A DNA stretch of 35,473 nt, taken from the NCBI GenBank assembly GCA_030278895.1, contig JARXKK010000022.1, positions 1 to 35,473 of the forward strand, given 5' to 3'. Position numbers and translations under genes: made by a program. Positions 25,704-34,543 of the stretch are shown here, piece after piece (positions within the stretch are counted from its first letter, which is position 1; each line of letters begins with the position of its first letter). The stretch comes from Acidobacteriota bacterium (GTDB lineage Bacteria; Acidobacteriota; Thermoanaerobaculia; UBA5066). The notes under the pieces were generated by a model. That model was not told the origin of the DNA. It was given only the letters and a program-made list of their open reading frames with translations, and made no database searches.

Positions 25704-28100
25704 ATGAGATCGAATCTCACGAGGGTGGCTCTGGGGCTCCTCTTTCTCGCGGGTGCCGCCGGCGTCCGTGGAGCCGAGATCACGCCCGACCCATGGCCGC
25801 GCGAGTTCACGACATCGAAAGGCAACACGGCGGTCATGTATCAGCCGCAAATCGAGACCTTCAAAGGGGACACGCTCACGGGCCGCGCGGCCGTCTCGGT
25901 CACGAAGAAGGACGAAAAGAGGCCTAGATTTGGCGTCATTTTCTTCTCGGCTGGTGTCTCCGTCGATCGCGACGACCGCTCGGTCGAGATCCTCCGGCTC
26001 AAGGTGAGCCGCGTCCGCTTCCCCGGTATCACACCCGAAAAGGAGAAGACATTCGCGGCAATCGTCGAGGCCGAGGTTCCCAGGTGGAACCTCGTCATCT
26101 CCTACGACCGGGTTCTCGAGGCCGTGAAGGTCGCCGATCGTGAGAAGAAAAGCGCCCAGGGCCTGAAGAGCGACCCTCCGAAGGTGCTCTTCGCCCAGGA
26201 GCCCACGGTCCTCGTGCTCCTCGACGGCGAACCGCAGCTGCGCGATATCGAGGCGGCGCCCGGCCTGAAGCTCGTCGTGAACACGGCGTTTTTCATGGTT
26301 CTCGACACGCGCAACAGTCGCTACTACCTCGCGGGTGGAAAGAAATGGTGGTACGAGTCCGCCGACGCGAAGGGGCCGTGGCGCGCGATTGGAGGCCCTC
26401 CGGCCGACATCGCCGCGCTCGCCTCCCAGGCGGCCGAGGCGCAGAAGAAGGACGACAAGGACACGCCGGACGAAGACGGCACGCAAGCGGCGACGCCACC
26501 GAAGATCGCCGTCGCGACGGAGCCGACCGAGATCGTGGTGTCCGAGGGCAAGCCGTCCTTCAAGCCCGTGGCCGGAGTCAGCACCGAGCTCCTTTCGATG
26601 GACAACACCGAGAGCGACGTCCTCCTCGACGTCCCCTCCCAGAACTACTACGTGCTGCTTTCGGGGCGCTGGTTCCGGAGCAAGTCGCTCTCGGGCGGCG
26701 CATACACATATGTGCCCCCGGACCAGCTCCCGGCGGCCTTCTCGAGCATTCCGCCCGATTCCGACGCCGGTGACATGCGCGCGAGCGTGCGCGGCACGGA
26801 CGAGGCGGAAGACGCCCTCCTCGACGCGCAGATTCCCCAGACGACCGCCGTCAAGCGCTCCGAGGCGAGGCTGGACGTCGCGTACGACGGCGAGCCGAAG
26901 TTCGTTTCGATCGAGGGCACGAAGACGGAATACGCGGTGAACACGCCCGCCTCGGTCCTGAGAATCGCCGGCCGCTACTACGCCTGCGCGAACGCCGTGT
27001 GGTACGTCGCGGATTCGCCGATGGGTCCCTGGACGCTCGCGGACTCCGTCCCGAGCGACGACATCGACCAGATTCCGCCGAGCGTGCCCGTGTACAACGT
27101 GAAGTACGTTCGCGTCTACGATTCGTCGCCCGACGAGGTCTATTTCGGCTACACGCCCGGCTACGAAGGCTGCTACTCGTGGGGCGGGACCGTGGTCTGG
27201 GGCACGGGTTGGTATTACCGGCCCTGGATCGGATCGGGCTTCTGGTGGCCGCGCCCGTATACGTGGGGTTACCACGCCCGCTACACACCCTGGTCCGGCT
27301 GGGGGTTCGGCAGCTCCTGGAGCTACCCCTTCTTCAACACGAGCTTCGGCTGGGGCAGCTGGTTTCATCCCGTCGGCTGGGGGAGACCCGGCCGCATGGG
27401 CGGAAGCTGGGGAGGCCGGCGCGGGTGGTTCGGGCCCGGGGGATACCGTCCGCCGCCCGTCATCGTGAGCAACTACTCGAGGAATCGCCCCGGCGGCGTG
27501 CGTCCGCCCGGGTGGACTCGCAACGGTGCTGGAGAGGGGCCCGACGGAAAAGTGATCGGCTTTCATCCGCCCGTGAGGGACGTTCGCCCCGTGAGTCCGA
27601 ACAACATCTACGGGCGTCCTCCGGGGCGTGTTCGTGACGTCCCGAGGCCGCCCTCCCTCGGCGCGAGCCGTCCGGTCGATCGGTCGAACAACATCTATGC
27701 GGGAAGGAACGGAGAGATCTACCGCCGGACGAAAGACGGATGGCAGCAGCGCGACAAGGATGCCTGGAGAGGTTCCGGCGGCAACGAGAAGCCCGTGGAA
27801 CGGGGCCCGGCAGCTCGGCCCGCGATGCCGAACCCCCGGCCGATGGCGCGGCAAGCGCCGCGCGATCAGGCTCCGCGTCAGGAGCTGAACCGTGAGGTTC
27901 AGGCGAGGCAGCGCGGCGAAGCGCGCTCGCAGAGCTGGTCGCAACCCGCCCCGCAGCAGTCGCGGCCGGCGCAACCGCCTCCGCCACAGGCGGCTCCGCA
28001 GCAGGCGCGCCCCCCGCAACCCGCCCCGCAGCAGGCGCGGCCCGCTCCCCAGCAATCGCAGCCGGCGCCGAATAGGCCCCCCGAAACGCGGTCGCGCTAG
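25704..28100 (+). CDS. Large secreted DUF6600-like / carbohydrate-binding V/XII-like protein
   Basis: About 798 residues from ATG 25704 (GGGGAGGA ribosome binding site). Signal peptide MRSNLTRVALGLLFLAGAAGVRG. Residues about 40-480 contain three related modules, each with a pattern like EPT.VLV..G.P, a V-NT segment and Y-x-Y-x-x-G-x-W followed by GPW (KKWWYESADAKGPW, GRWFRSKSLSGGAY, NAVWYVADSPMGPW). A Trp/Gly/Tyr-rich region follows (WGYHARYTPWSGWGFGSSWS and similar), then a Pro/Gln-rich tail of QQ-ARP repeats. NCBI-style names for such proteins are DUF6600 or carbohydrate-binding family V/XII; function is unknown. It is probably surface or periplasmic. The 810-codon frame on the other strand is a composition shadow. 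Confidence 0.82.
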   Translation: MRSNLTRVALGLLFLAGAAGVRGAEITPDPWPREFTTSKGNTAVMYQPQIETFKGDTLTGRAAVSVTKKDEKRPRFGVIFFSAGVSVDRDDRSVEILRLKVSRVRFPGITPEKEKTFAAIVEAEVPRWNLVISYDRVLEAVKVADREKKSAQGLKSDPPKVLFAQEPTVLVLLDGEPQLRDIEAAPGLKLVVNTAFFMVLDTRNSRYYLAGGKKWWYESADAKGPWRAIGGPPADIAALASQAAEAQKKDDKDTPDEDGTQAATPPKIAVATEPTEIVVSEGKPSFKPVAGVSTELLSMDNTESDVLLDVPSQNYYVLLSGRWFRSKSLSGGAYTYVPPDQLPAAFSSIPPDSDAGDMRASVRGTDEAEDALLDAQIPQTTAVKRSEARLDVAYDGEPKFVSIEGTKTEYAVNTPASVLRIAGRYYACANAVWYVADSPMGPWTLADSVPSDDIDQIPPSVPVYNVKYVRVYDSSPDEVYFGYTPGYEGCYSWGGTVVWGTGWYYRPWIGSGFWWPRPYTWGYHARYTPWSGWGFGSSWSYPFFNTSFGWGSWFHPVGWGRPGRMGGSWGGRRGWFGPGGYRPPPVIVSNYSRNRPGGVRPPGWTRNGAGEGPDGKVIGFHPPVRDVRPVSPNNIYGRPPGRVRDVPRPPSLGASRPVDRSNNIYAGRNGEIYRRTKDGWQQRDKDAWRGSGGNEKPVERGPAARPAMPNPRPMARQAPRDQAPRQELNREVQARQRGEARSQSWSQPAPQQSRPAQPPPPQAAPQQARPPQPAPQQARPAPQQSQPAPNRPPETRSR

Positions 28101-28177
28101 CGGGTTAGGATGCGTCCGGCCCCGGAAGGAGAACCTTTCGGCGCCGGAATGCGTTCCTGATCAGCGAGGGGTGGGCG

Positions 28178-28621
28178 ATGTATTACGTCATTGGAGCCAA
28201 CGGCAGTCAGTACGGGCCGGTCGACGAGGCGACGATCCGCGCCTGGGTCGCCGAGGGCCGCGTCGCGGCGCCGAGCCTCTCGTTCAAGACGGGCGAATCG
28301 GGCTGGGTTCCTCTCGACACCCGTGAGGAGTTCCGAGACCTGCTTGCGTCGCCGCCCGCGGCAGGCGCGGCCGTGGCCGCTCCGCCCGTCGGGGCGCCGC
28401 CGGTGCGCCCCGCGGACGCGAAGGAGTGGCTCGTCGCGCTCCTCCTCTCGATCTTCCTCGGCACGTTCGGAGTCGATCGCTTCTATCTCGGCTACGTTGG
28501 CCTCGGGCTTCTGAAGCTCTTCACGTTCGGCGGCTGCGGTATCTGGTGGCTCATCGACGTGATCCTCATCGCGACGAACTCGCTCAAGGACGCACAGGGC
28601 CGCGTGCCCTTCAAGGCCTGA
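28178..28621 (+). CDS. GYF_2 plus TM2 domain membrane protein
   Basis: A 147-residue protein in two parts. Residues 1-50 ([20 protein letters not shown], then [21 protein letters not shown]) form a GYF_2 domain, a small peptide-binding fold. After an Ala/Pro linker, residues about 85-140 form a TM2 domain: two membrane helices with the [20 protein letters not shown] motif and a [11 protein letters not shown] helix. This combination is common in bacteria; the role is unknown, possibly protein recruitment at the membrane. It lies 77 bases after the DUF6600-like gene and converges with the DUF4230 gene (2 bases apart). Confidence 0.87.
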   Translation: MYYVIGANGSQYGPVDEATIRAWVAEGRVAAPSLSFKTGESGWVPLDTREEFRDLLASPPAAGAAVAAPPVGAPPVRPADAKEWLVALLLSIFLGTFGVDRFYLGYVGLGLLKLFTFGGCGIWWLIDVILIATNSLKDAQGRVPFKA

Positions 28622-28623
28622 GA

Positions 28624-29244
28624 TCAGGGTCGCGCGGAGCCGGTCGCGGGAGTCGTTGTCGGCACGCGCGACCCGTTCACCGTCACCTCCGCGGACCAGC
28701 CGAAGGCCGCGGCCGCGTCCGTGAAGAGATCCCGGGCGTGCGCCGCCGACTTCTCGAAAAGGCCCGCGTCCTTCGCGGCGCGCGAGAGAGCGGCGCGCGC
28801 CCACTGGGTCCACCGCGTGCGGTCGGCGGGCGTGATCGGGTTGAGCCATCCCGACCGCTCGTCGAACCACTCGAGCCGGTCGTCGATGGAGAGGATCTGC
28901 GGGGCCGGGAGACGCACGACGATGCGGTGCCGCGACGCGTCGGCCTCCACGTCGAATCCGTGCCCGAGGTCGAATCCCCCGGTCACCTTTCCGCGCAGCC
29001 GCAGGGTCGCGTTCTTCGGAATGTCGAAGACGAGGATCGTCCTCACCTCCTCGTAACGCACGACATCGGCGATTTCCATTTCCACCGTCGAAAGCCGCGC
29101 GATGCGTCGCACGGCCTGGACGACCGGGGCCGAGGACACCGCGTCGCGCCTTGTCCGCCATCGCCCGAGGAGGTACCCGGTGCCGAAGACGGCCAATACG
29201 GCTATCGAAGCCGCGAAGAGGCCGAGGAGAAGGCGCCTGCGCAC
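28624..29244 (-). CDS. DUF4230 domain membrane protein
   Basis: A 206-residue protein with one N-terminal membrane anchor (MRRRLLLGLFAASIAVLAVF) and an extracytoplasmic DUF4230 domain. Family-like elements are the ARLSTVEMEIADVVRYEEV opening, a strand-rich middle ending GGFDLGHGFDVE, the VVRLPAPQILSIDDRLEW segment and the helical ARAALSRAAKDAGLFEKSAA tail ahead of a G-W-S-A-EVTV strand. The function of DUF4230 is not established. It is single-copy here and convergent with the GYF-TM2 gene. Confidence 0.82.
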   Translation of the reverse strand: MRRRLLLGLFAASIAVLAVFGTGYLLGRWRTRRDAVSSAPVVQAVRRIARLSTVEMEIADVVRYEEVRTILVFDIPKNATLRLRGKVTGGFDLGHGFDVEADASRHRIVVRLPAPQILSIDDRLEWFDERSGWLNPITPADRTRWTQWARAALSRAAKDAGLFEKSAAHARDLFTDAAAAFGWSAEVTVNGSRVPTTTPATGSARP

Positions 29245-29332
29245 GGCCCCAGCCTAAACGAACACCCCATTTCGTGCGGCAGAGCCCGGAATGATGCATT
29301 CAGATCCGTGCCGAAGGCCCCCGTGCGGGCGG

Positions 29333-29338
29333 TAGAAT
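29333..29338 (+). promoter_or_regulatory. -10-like TAGAAT upstream of the TPR gene
   Basis: TAGAAT lies 49 bases before the ATG at 29388 and is identical to the hexamer upstream of the phosphohexomutase. Here the leader would be about 40 bases and contains GGAGG at 29378-29382. No -35 consensus was found. Confidence 0.4.
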
Positions 29339-29387
29339 CGGCACCCTTCCTGCACGGAAGGGATCGGCAACGGCTTTGGAGGTTTCG

Positions 29388-30332
29388 ATGCACGCTCCCC
29401 GCACCCCACGCGCCCTCGCCGGCGCGCTTCTCGCGTTTCTCCTTCTTCCCGCGGGTCTTTTCGGCGCCCAGCAGGGGCGCATCACGGGCAAGGTCACGGA
29501 CGGCAAAGGCGTCCCGCTCGCCGACGTGAAGATCGTCGTCACGACGAAGGCCATCACGAATTTCCGGCAGGAGCTCAAGACCGACAAGGACGGGAAGTGG
29601 GGGACGATCCTGAACGACTCGACGATCGTCTACCAGTACCACTTCGAGAAAAAAGACTACATCTCCGTCGACACGGAGAAGAAAGTCCCGATCGGGAGCT
29701 CGGAGGTCCTCGACGCCCAGCTCTTCACGCAGACGCAGGCGATCGAAAAGGGTGTCGTCAAGCAGGTCGAAGACCCCTTTACGTCGAATTACAACGCGGC
29801 AGTCGAGGCTTATCAGGCCGGTGATATGACCGTCGCGTTCGCAAAAGCCCAGGAGGCCATCAAGCTGGGCCCCGACAAGGCGAATGCGTACAGCCTGGGA
29901 GCCACGATCGCGGTCAAGCAGAAGGACTGGGACAACACGATCGCGCTCGGCGAGAAGTCTCTCGCCCTCGAGCCCGACAACACGCCGCTCGTCGGCATGC
30001 TCATGGAGGCCTACCGGGCGAAGGGCGACAAGGTGAAGACCGCCGAGTACGAGAAGAAGTACATCGCGGCGAACCCCGACCAGCCCGACGTGATTTACAA
30101 CCAGGCCGTCGAGCTCTACAACAAGGGCAAGTTCAAGGAGGCCGAGCCGCTTCTCGTGAAGGTCGTGGACGCCAAGCCCGACCACGCGAAGGCGCAATAC
30201 CTCCTCGGAATGTGCGACGTAAACCTCAACAAGATCCCCGACATGAAGAAGCACTTCAACGAGTACCTCAAGCTCGAGCCGAAGGGCGCGGATGCCGGGA
30301 CCGCGAAAGAGATGCTCGAAGCATTCAAGTGA
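29388..30332 (+). CDS. Secreted TPR protein with carboxypeptidase-regulatory-like domain
   Basis: About 314 residues. The ATG at 29388 follows GGAGG by 5 bases; the in-frame TTG four codons earlier overlaps that site and is rejected. Signal peptide MHAPRTPRALAGALLAFLLL. Residues about 27-110 form a transthyretin-like or carboxypeptidase regulatory domain (GRITGKVTDGKGVPLADVKI). The remainder contains TPR-like helical repeats (YNAAVEAYQAGDMTVAFAKA; DVIYNQAVELYNKGKFKEAE; HAKAQYLLGMCDVNLNKIPD). It may scaffold envelope protein complexes; partners are unknown. Its stop overlaps the GTG start of uridine kinase by 4 bases, so the genes are coupled. Confidence 0.83.
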   Translation: MHAPRTPRALAGALLAFLLLPAGLFGAQQGRITGKVTDGKGVPLADVKIVVTTKAITNFRQELKTDKDGKWGTILNDSTIVYQYHFEKKDYISVDTEKKVPIGSSEVLDAQLFTQTQAIEKGVVKQVEDPFTSNYNAAVEAYQAGDMTVAFAKAQEAIKLGPDKANAYSLGATIAVKQKDWDNTIALGEKSLALEPDNTPLVGMLMEAYRAKGDKVKTAEYEKKYIAANPDQPDVIYNQAVELYNKGKFKEAEPLLVKVVDAKPDHAKAQYLLGMCDVNLNKIPDMKKHFNEYLKLEPKGADAGTAKEMLEAFK

Positions 30333-30946
30333 CGCCCTTCCTCATCGGCCTCGCGGGTGGGACGGGGTCGGGCAAGACGACGGTCGCGAACGCGATCGTC
30401 AAGCGCGTGGGAGAGGAGCGCATCGCGATCCTCTCCCACGACTCCTACTACCGCGACTTCGTGGACCTGCCGAAGGACGTCCTCGACCGGCAGAATTTCG
30501 ACCATCCGGATTCCCTCGAGAGCGAGCTGCTCGTCCGCCATCTCAAGGCGCTCAAGCAGGGAATGGTCGTCGAGACGCCGATCTACGACTTCAAGGTCCA
30601 CCGCCGCGCGGACGAGTCCCGCCGCGTCGAGCCGCGAAAAGTCATCCTCGTGGACGGCATCCTCATCTTCGCCGAGCCGGAGCTCCGGAAGCTCTTCGAC
30701 GTGAGGATCTACGTCGACACGGATGCCGACGTCCGGCTCATCCGCCGCCTGAAACGCGACATCGCCGAGCGCGGCCGGTCCGTGGAGAGCGTCGTCACGC
30801 AGTACGAATCCACCGTGCGCCCCATGCACATGGAATTCGTGGAGCCCTCGAAGCGCTACGCCGACCTCATCATTCCCGAAGGCGGCGAGAACACCGTGGC
30901 CCTCGACTTCCTCTTCGCGCGGCTCCGCGAGCTTCTCGGCGACTAA
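30329..30946 (+). CDS. udk: Uridine kinase
   Basis: A 205-residue P-loop kinase that phosphorylates uridine or cytidine to the monophosphate for pyrimidine salvage. The Walker A loop is GGTGSGKTTVAN. Other markers are LSHDSYYRD, FDHPDSLESELLV, PIYDFKVHRR, the Walker B-like VILVDGILIF and RLKRDIAERGRS with YESTVRPMHMEFVEPSKRYA. The start is GTG at 30329, overlapping the TPR gene stop (GTGA); upstream in-frame ATGs lie inside the TPR gene and are rejected. Length fits the family (about 205-215). A 51-base gap separates it from tyrS. Confidence 0.93.
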   Translation: MTPFLIGLAGGTGSGKTTVANAIVKRVGEERIAILSHDSYYRDFVDLPKDVLDRQNFDHPDSLESELLVRHLKALKQGMVVETPIYDFKVHRRADESRRVEPRKVILVDGILIFAEPELRKLFDVRIYVDTDADVRLIRRLKRDIAERGRSVESVVTQYESTVRPMHMEFVEPSKRYADLIIPEGGENTVALDFLFARLRELLGD

Positions 30947-30982
30947 GCGCGCGGGCGGGCGCGTCGAAGTAGCCGACGCCGC

Positions 30983-30988
30983 TACAAT
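30983..30988 (+). promoter_or_regulatory. -10-like TACAAT just upstream of tyrS
   Basis: TACAAT ends 9 bases before the GTG start. With normal promoter geometry the transcript would begin at or next to the start codon, giving a leaderless mRNA. No Shine-Dalgarno sequence lies between. The -35 region is not close to consensus. Confidence 0.5.
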
Positions 30989-30997
30989 CGCAGCCTC

Positions 30998-32257
30998 GTG
31001 AACACGTTTCCGCCGGTCCCCGAGCAGCTCGACCTCCTTCTCAAGGGGGTCGAGGCCTGCGAGAAGCGAGACGAGCTGGAGAAGAAGCTCGCGCGTTCGC
31101 TGAAGACGGGGAAGCCGCTTCTCGTGAAGGTGGGATTCGACCCGTCCGCGCCCGACCTTCACCTCGGTCACACCGTCGTCTTCCGGAAGATGCGCCACTT
31201 TCAGCGCCTCGGGCACGGGATCGTGTTTCTGATCGGCGACTTCACGGGGATGATCGGGGACCCCACCGGCAAAAAGGTGACGCGCCCGCAGCTCACGAAG
31301 GAAGAAGTTCTCGCGAACGCCGAAACCTACAAGACGCAGGTCTTCAAGATCCTCGATCCGGAAAAGACGCGGGTCGCCTTCAATTCCGAGTGGCTTTCGG
31401 CTCTCGGCGCCGAAGGCCTCGTGCGCCTCTCGGCGAAATACACGGTCGCGCGCCTCCTCGAGCGGGACGACTTCGCGAAACGCTTCAAGGAAGGCAAGCC
31501 CATCGCCGTCCACGAGCTGCTCTACCCGCTCTGCCAGGGATACGACTCGGTCGCGCTCGAGGCGGACGTCGAGCTCGGCGGCACGGACCAGCTCTTCAAC
31601 CTCCTCGTCGGCCGCGATCTCATGCGCGAGTCGGGGCAGGAGCCGCAGGTCGTCATGACGCTGCCGCTTCTCGTCGGCACGGACGGTGTCGAGAAGATGT
31701 CGAAGTCGCTCGGCAACGCGATCGGCATCGCCGAGAGCCCGGACGAGATCTTCGGCAAGATCATGTCGATCTCGGACACGTCTATGTGGACCTACTACAC
31801 GCTGCTCACGGACCTGACGTCCGCCGAGATCGAGACGATGCGAGCGGAAGTCGCCGTGGGCACCGTCCACCCCAAGGCCCGGAAGATGGATCTCGCGGGC
31901 CGCATCGTCGAGGACTTCCACGGCAGGGACGCCGCGCTCGCGGCGCGCGCGGAATTCGACAAGAGGTTTTCGGGGGCGGGGGGACCGGTGAGCGCGGACG
32001 AGATGAGTCTGTCCAGGTTGTACCCCGGAGAGCATTTCTTAGAAAAAAATATGGCGGACCTGCTGGTGGCAACGGGACTCGCGGCGAGCAAGAACATCGC
32101 GCGGCAGAAGATCAAGGAGGGCGCAGTTTCGACGTCTCCGGACGGGCAGGCGTGGACGAAGGTCGAATCCGCCGCGGAATTGTTGCGCCTCGGTGAGGGC
32201 GCGGGCGACGGAAGATTTCTGAGAATGGGTAAGAGATTCGTTCGCGTGACCCCGTAG
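30998..32257 (+). CDS. tyrS: Tyrosyl-tRNA synthetase
   Basis: A 419-residue class I aminoacyl-tRNA synthetase that charges tRNA-Tyr. The HIGH-type motif is HLGH (55-58) within [24 protein letters not shown] is at 233-237 within [16 protein letters not shown], and the C-terminal ~65 residues ([17 protein letters not shown]-like and RFVRVTP) form an S4 RNA-binding domain. Length fits the TyrZ-like branch (about 400-420). The start is GTG at 30998 with no ribosome binding site, consistent with the -10-like TACAAT nine bases upstream. Its TAG shares one base with the GTG of the next gene, so both are probably cotranscribed, pairing Tyr-tRNA charging with a tyrosine-biosynthesis-type dehydrogenase. 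Confidence 0.96.
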   Translation: MNTFPPVPEQLDLLLKGVEACEKRDELEKKLARSLKTGKPLLVKVGFDPSAPDLHLGHTVVFRKMRHFQRLGHGIVFLIGDFTGMIGDPTGKKVTRPQLTKEEVLANAETYKTQVFKILDPEKTRVAFNSEWLSALGAEGLVRLSAKYTVARLLERDDFAKRFKEGKPIAVHELLYPLCQGYDSVALEADVELGGTDQLFNLLVGRDLMRESGQEPQVVMTLPLLVGTDGVEKMSKSLGNAIGIAESPDEIFGKIMSISDTSMWTYYTLLTDLTSAEIETMRAEVAVGTVHPKARKMDLAGRIVEDFHGRDAALAARAEFDKRFSGAGGPVSADEMSLSRLYPGEHFLEKNMADLLVATGLAASKNIARQKIKEGAVSTSPDGQAWTKVESAAELLRLGEGAGDGRFLRMGKRFVRVTP

Positions 32258-33057
32258 TGCGCCGCCGCCGCCGAACCGTCCTCCTCGTCGGCGGTGCCGG
32301 GCGCATGGGGCAGTTGTTTGCCCGGTATTTCCGGCGCCGCGGTTTTGCCGTTTCGATCGTCGATCCGGCCGGCGCGCCGCGCGGATTCGCCTCCGGAACG
32401 CTCGACGATGCGGCGCGCGCCGATGTCGTCGTGATCGCGGCGTCGCTCGACCAGGCGCCGGCGGCCCTCGCGGCCGTTCTCGCGCGATCGCCGCGCGGCC
32501 TCGTCTTCGACATCGCGAGCCTCAAGACGCCGCTCCTGCCGCTCTTCGCCCGCGCGCGGAAGGCGGGCGTCGCGATCGCATCGACGCATCCGATGTTCGG
32601 TCCCGACACGCGGTTTCCCGGCCGTGACTTTCTGGTCTGCGACGCGGGGGACGCGTCTGCCGCGCGCCGCGTCGCGCGCCTCTTCGCCGGCGAGGGCCTG
32701 AAGATGCGCACGATGCCCGCCGCGGAACACGACCGCTGGGTCGGACGCACGATGGGTCTCGCGCACGTCGCGGCCCTCGCCTGCGCGGGGGCCCTCGAGC
32801 GCCTGAAGGTGGACGCATTCGACGTGGACGGGCGCGCGACGACGTCCTTCCGCCGACTCCTCGACCTCGTCGGGTCGCTCCTCGACCAGGACCCTGCGCT
32901 GACGCGTGCGATCCAGACCCAGAACCCCGACGCGCCGCGGGTCGCCGAGGTTCTCTCCGAGGAGGTGGAGGCCTTCCGCGCCGCTCTCTTCGCGCCAGAC
33001 CCGCGGCCCCTCGAGGCCCGGATCGAGGCGCTGCGCCGCGCCCTCGGCCGGAGATGA
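32257..33057 (+). CDS. Prephenate dehydrogenase-like protein (TyrA family)
   Basis: A 266-residue NAD(P)-dependent dehydrogenase. The Rossmann motif is VLLVGGAGRMGQLFARYF, with a GGAGRMG variant of GxGxxG. TyrA-type marks follow: VVVIAASLDQAP, DIASLKTPLL, the conserved STHPMFGPD (His and Pro of the prephenate site), and a helical C-terminal half with MGLAHVAALACAGALE and LSEEVEAFR. The expected reaction is oxidative decarboxylation of prephenate to 4-hydroxyphenylpyruvate; an arogenate substrate is possible. It starts with GTG at 32257, overlapping the tyrS stop by one base, and its end overlaps the next gene (ATGA). The basic N-terminus (RRRRR) is unusual. Confidence 0.85.
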   Translation: MRRRRRTVLLVGGAGRMGQLFARYFRRRGFAVSIVDPAGAPRGFASGTLDDAARADVVVIAASLDQAPAALAAVLARSPRGLVFDIASLKTPLLPLFARARKAGVAIASTHPMFGPDTRFPGRDFLVCDAGDASAARRVARLFAGEGLKMRTMPAAEHDRWVGRTMGLAHVAALACAGALERLKVDAFDVDGRATTSFRRLLDLVGSLLDQDPALTRAIQTQNPDAPRVAEVLSEEVEAFRAALFAPDPRPLEARIEALRRALGRR

Positions 33058-33455
33058 CGGCCGCCGTGCGGCGTTTCGCGGCGGCGTTCCTCACGTCCGC
33101 CGCGCTCCTTCTTCTTGGTTGGCGAGCGTGGGAGTCGATCGCGCCTCTTCCGGCGTCGCTCTCGGTCATGCGGAAGTTCTGGCGCGCCGGCACGCCGACG
33201 CGGCTCCTGAACTCGCGCCTCTTCCGGCGCGACCCGGAGCTCGGCGCGGCGCTCGTCTCGCGCGAACGCTTTCTGCCGCTCGACGCCGACGTCGTCCTCA
33301 CGGTGCCGCCGGGCCTGCCGGACGCGGCCGCCGAGGAGATGCGCCGCAAGGCAGCCTTCGTCCTCGCGCCGCGACGCGTGACGCTCGCGCGCGGCGAGGC
33401 CGGCCGAGACGGATTCCTGCTGGCCGCCGCTCCGGTCGCCCGGGAAGCGCCATGA
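33054..33455 (+). CDS. Membrane-anchored hypothetical protein
   Basis: A 133-residue protein with one N-terminal hydrophobic segment (AAAFLTSAALLLLGWRAW) and an exported remainder of about 105 residues rich in Arg, Ala and Leu. The visible sequence (TRLLNSRLFRRDPELGAALV, ADVVLTVPPGLPDAAAEEMR) contains no motif I recognise. It overlaps the TyrA-like gene at its start and the glycosyltransferase-like gene at its stop, both as ATGA, so it is almost certainly expressed with them. The adjoining membrane protein suggests a shared envelope role, which is only inference. Confidence 0.62.
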   Translation: MTAAVRRFAAAFLTSAALLLLGWRAWESIAPLPASLSVMRKFWRAGTPTRLLNSRLFRRDPELGAALVSRERFLPLDADVVLTVPPGLPDAAAEEMRRKAAFVLAPRRVTLARGEAGRDGFLLAAAPVAREAP

Positions 33456-34543
33456 GCCGCACCGCGTCCCGTCTCCTTGTAACCGCCGCGGCGCTTCTTC
33501 TCGTCTTCGGCGTGTCGACGGCCGCCGTCGTCGCGATGCGCGAGCCCTTCGCGTTGAACGACTACACGGCGATCTGGGGACTGAAGGCGCGGGCGCTCTA
33601 TCGGACCGGGTCCGTCGCGGGGCTCTTCCGGGTGGACCCCGACGGCGCGTTCTCCCACCCGGAGTACCCGCCGCTGTGGCCTCTCCTCCTCACGGTCGCG
33701 ACGCGGGCGCGCCTGCCGTTCGACGACCTCGTCGTAACGCCGCTCTGGCCGCTTCTCGCCCTCGCGGCTTCTCTCCTCGCCGTCCGTGCCGCGCGATCGC
33801 TCCGCGTCGCGTGGCCATTCGCGCTCCTCGCGGGCGCCACGGTCTCGCTTCTTCCGTACTGGCGGACGTACCCGGGATACGCGGAGGGGCTGCTCCTCGT
33901 CTTCGTCCTCGCGGCGGCCGGCGAGGCGGAACGGGCGGGTGAGGATGCGGGCGCGACCCTTCGGCTCTCTGTCTTCCTCACGCTCGCAGCCTGGACGAAG
34001 CCCGAGGGGCTCGTCGCGGCGCTCGTGGCGGCCGCGGTCCTCGGCTTCGCGAAGCGGGGCCGTGCGGCACTTCTCGTTTGTCTCTCGGCCGTCCTCCTTG
34101 CCGCGGTGCCCTGGGCGCTGGCCGTGAGGCGGCTCGCGCCCCGGCTCCCGCCGACCGATTTCGCGTTCGCGGCATTCTCGCCCGCGAACCTCGGGGTCGC
34201 CCTTTCGACGCTCGTGTCCGAGGCCGTTCCGGCGGCGGGCCTGCTCCTCGCGGGGGCCGGGCTCTTCGCTCTCGCGCCGGAGACGCTCCGCAGGCGGCGG
34301 GCCGTTCTCGCGTGGGCGGCCGTCTACGCCGGCGCGCTCATCGGGTCCTTTGCCTTCACCCGGCTGGATCCCGCGTGGCACGCGCGCTGGTCGTGGGACC
34401 GCATCCTCGTCGTGCCGCTCGCCGTCGTCATCCCGGTGCTCGCCGAGGCTCTCGCGGAATGCGTGACGGGTCGAAGCGGTGCCGCGCCTCTTCCAGCATC
34501 TCCCGAGGCGACCCTGCCGCAGGCGCCTGTCCCAGCACGCTGA
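33452..34543 (+). CDS. Polytopic membrane protein, glycosyltransferase-39/ArnT-like
   Basis: A 363-residue integral membrane protein with about eight to nine hydrophobic segments. The first loop contains FALNDYTAIWGLKARALYRT and a later EYPPLWPLL, the pattern of an acidic residue in the first extracytoplasmic loop seen in GT-C type lipid-dependent glycosyltransferases (ArnT/PMT-like). WTKPEGLVAALVA resembles a conserved loop of this group. The donor and acceptor are unknown; they may be lipid-linked sugars for envelope glycans. The start overlaps the upstream hypothetical gene (ATGA). The last ~38 codons overlap the 3' end of the opposite GluQ-RS gene by 116 bases. Confidence 0.72.
   Translation: MSRTASRLLVTAAALLLVFGVSTAAVVAMREPFALNDYTAIWGLKARALYRTGSVAGLFRVDPDGAFSHPEYPPLWPLLLTVATRARLPFDDLVVTPLWPLLALAASLLAVRAARSLRVAWPFALLAGATVSLLPYWRTYPGYAEGLLLVFVLAAAGEAERAGEDAGATLRLSVFLTLAAWTKPEGLVAALVAAAVLGFAKRGRAALLVCLSAVLLAAVPWALAVRRLAPRLPPTDFAFAAFSPANLGVALSTLVSEAVPAAGLLLAGAGLFALAPETLRRRRAVLAWAAVYAGALIGSFAFTRLDPAWHARWSWDRILVVPLAVVIPVLAEALAECVTGRSGAAPLPASPEATLPQAPVPAR

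Noticed and set aside
25623-28055. 810-codon open frame on the minus strand opposite the DUF6600-like gene
   Set aside because: It is Arg/Val/His-rich with no domain-like pattern and lies antisense to a frame with signal peptide, modules and ribosome binding site; long antisense frames are expected at this GC content.
27940-28090. Repeats in the CCGCAGCAGGCGCG-rich stretch as a CRISPR-like array
   Set aside because: The repeats are in frame and encode the Pro/Gln-rich tail of the secreted protein; spacing is irregular and there are no unique spacers.
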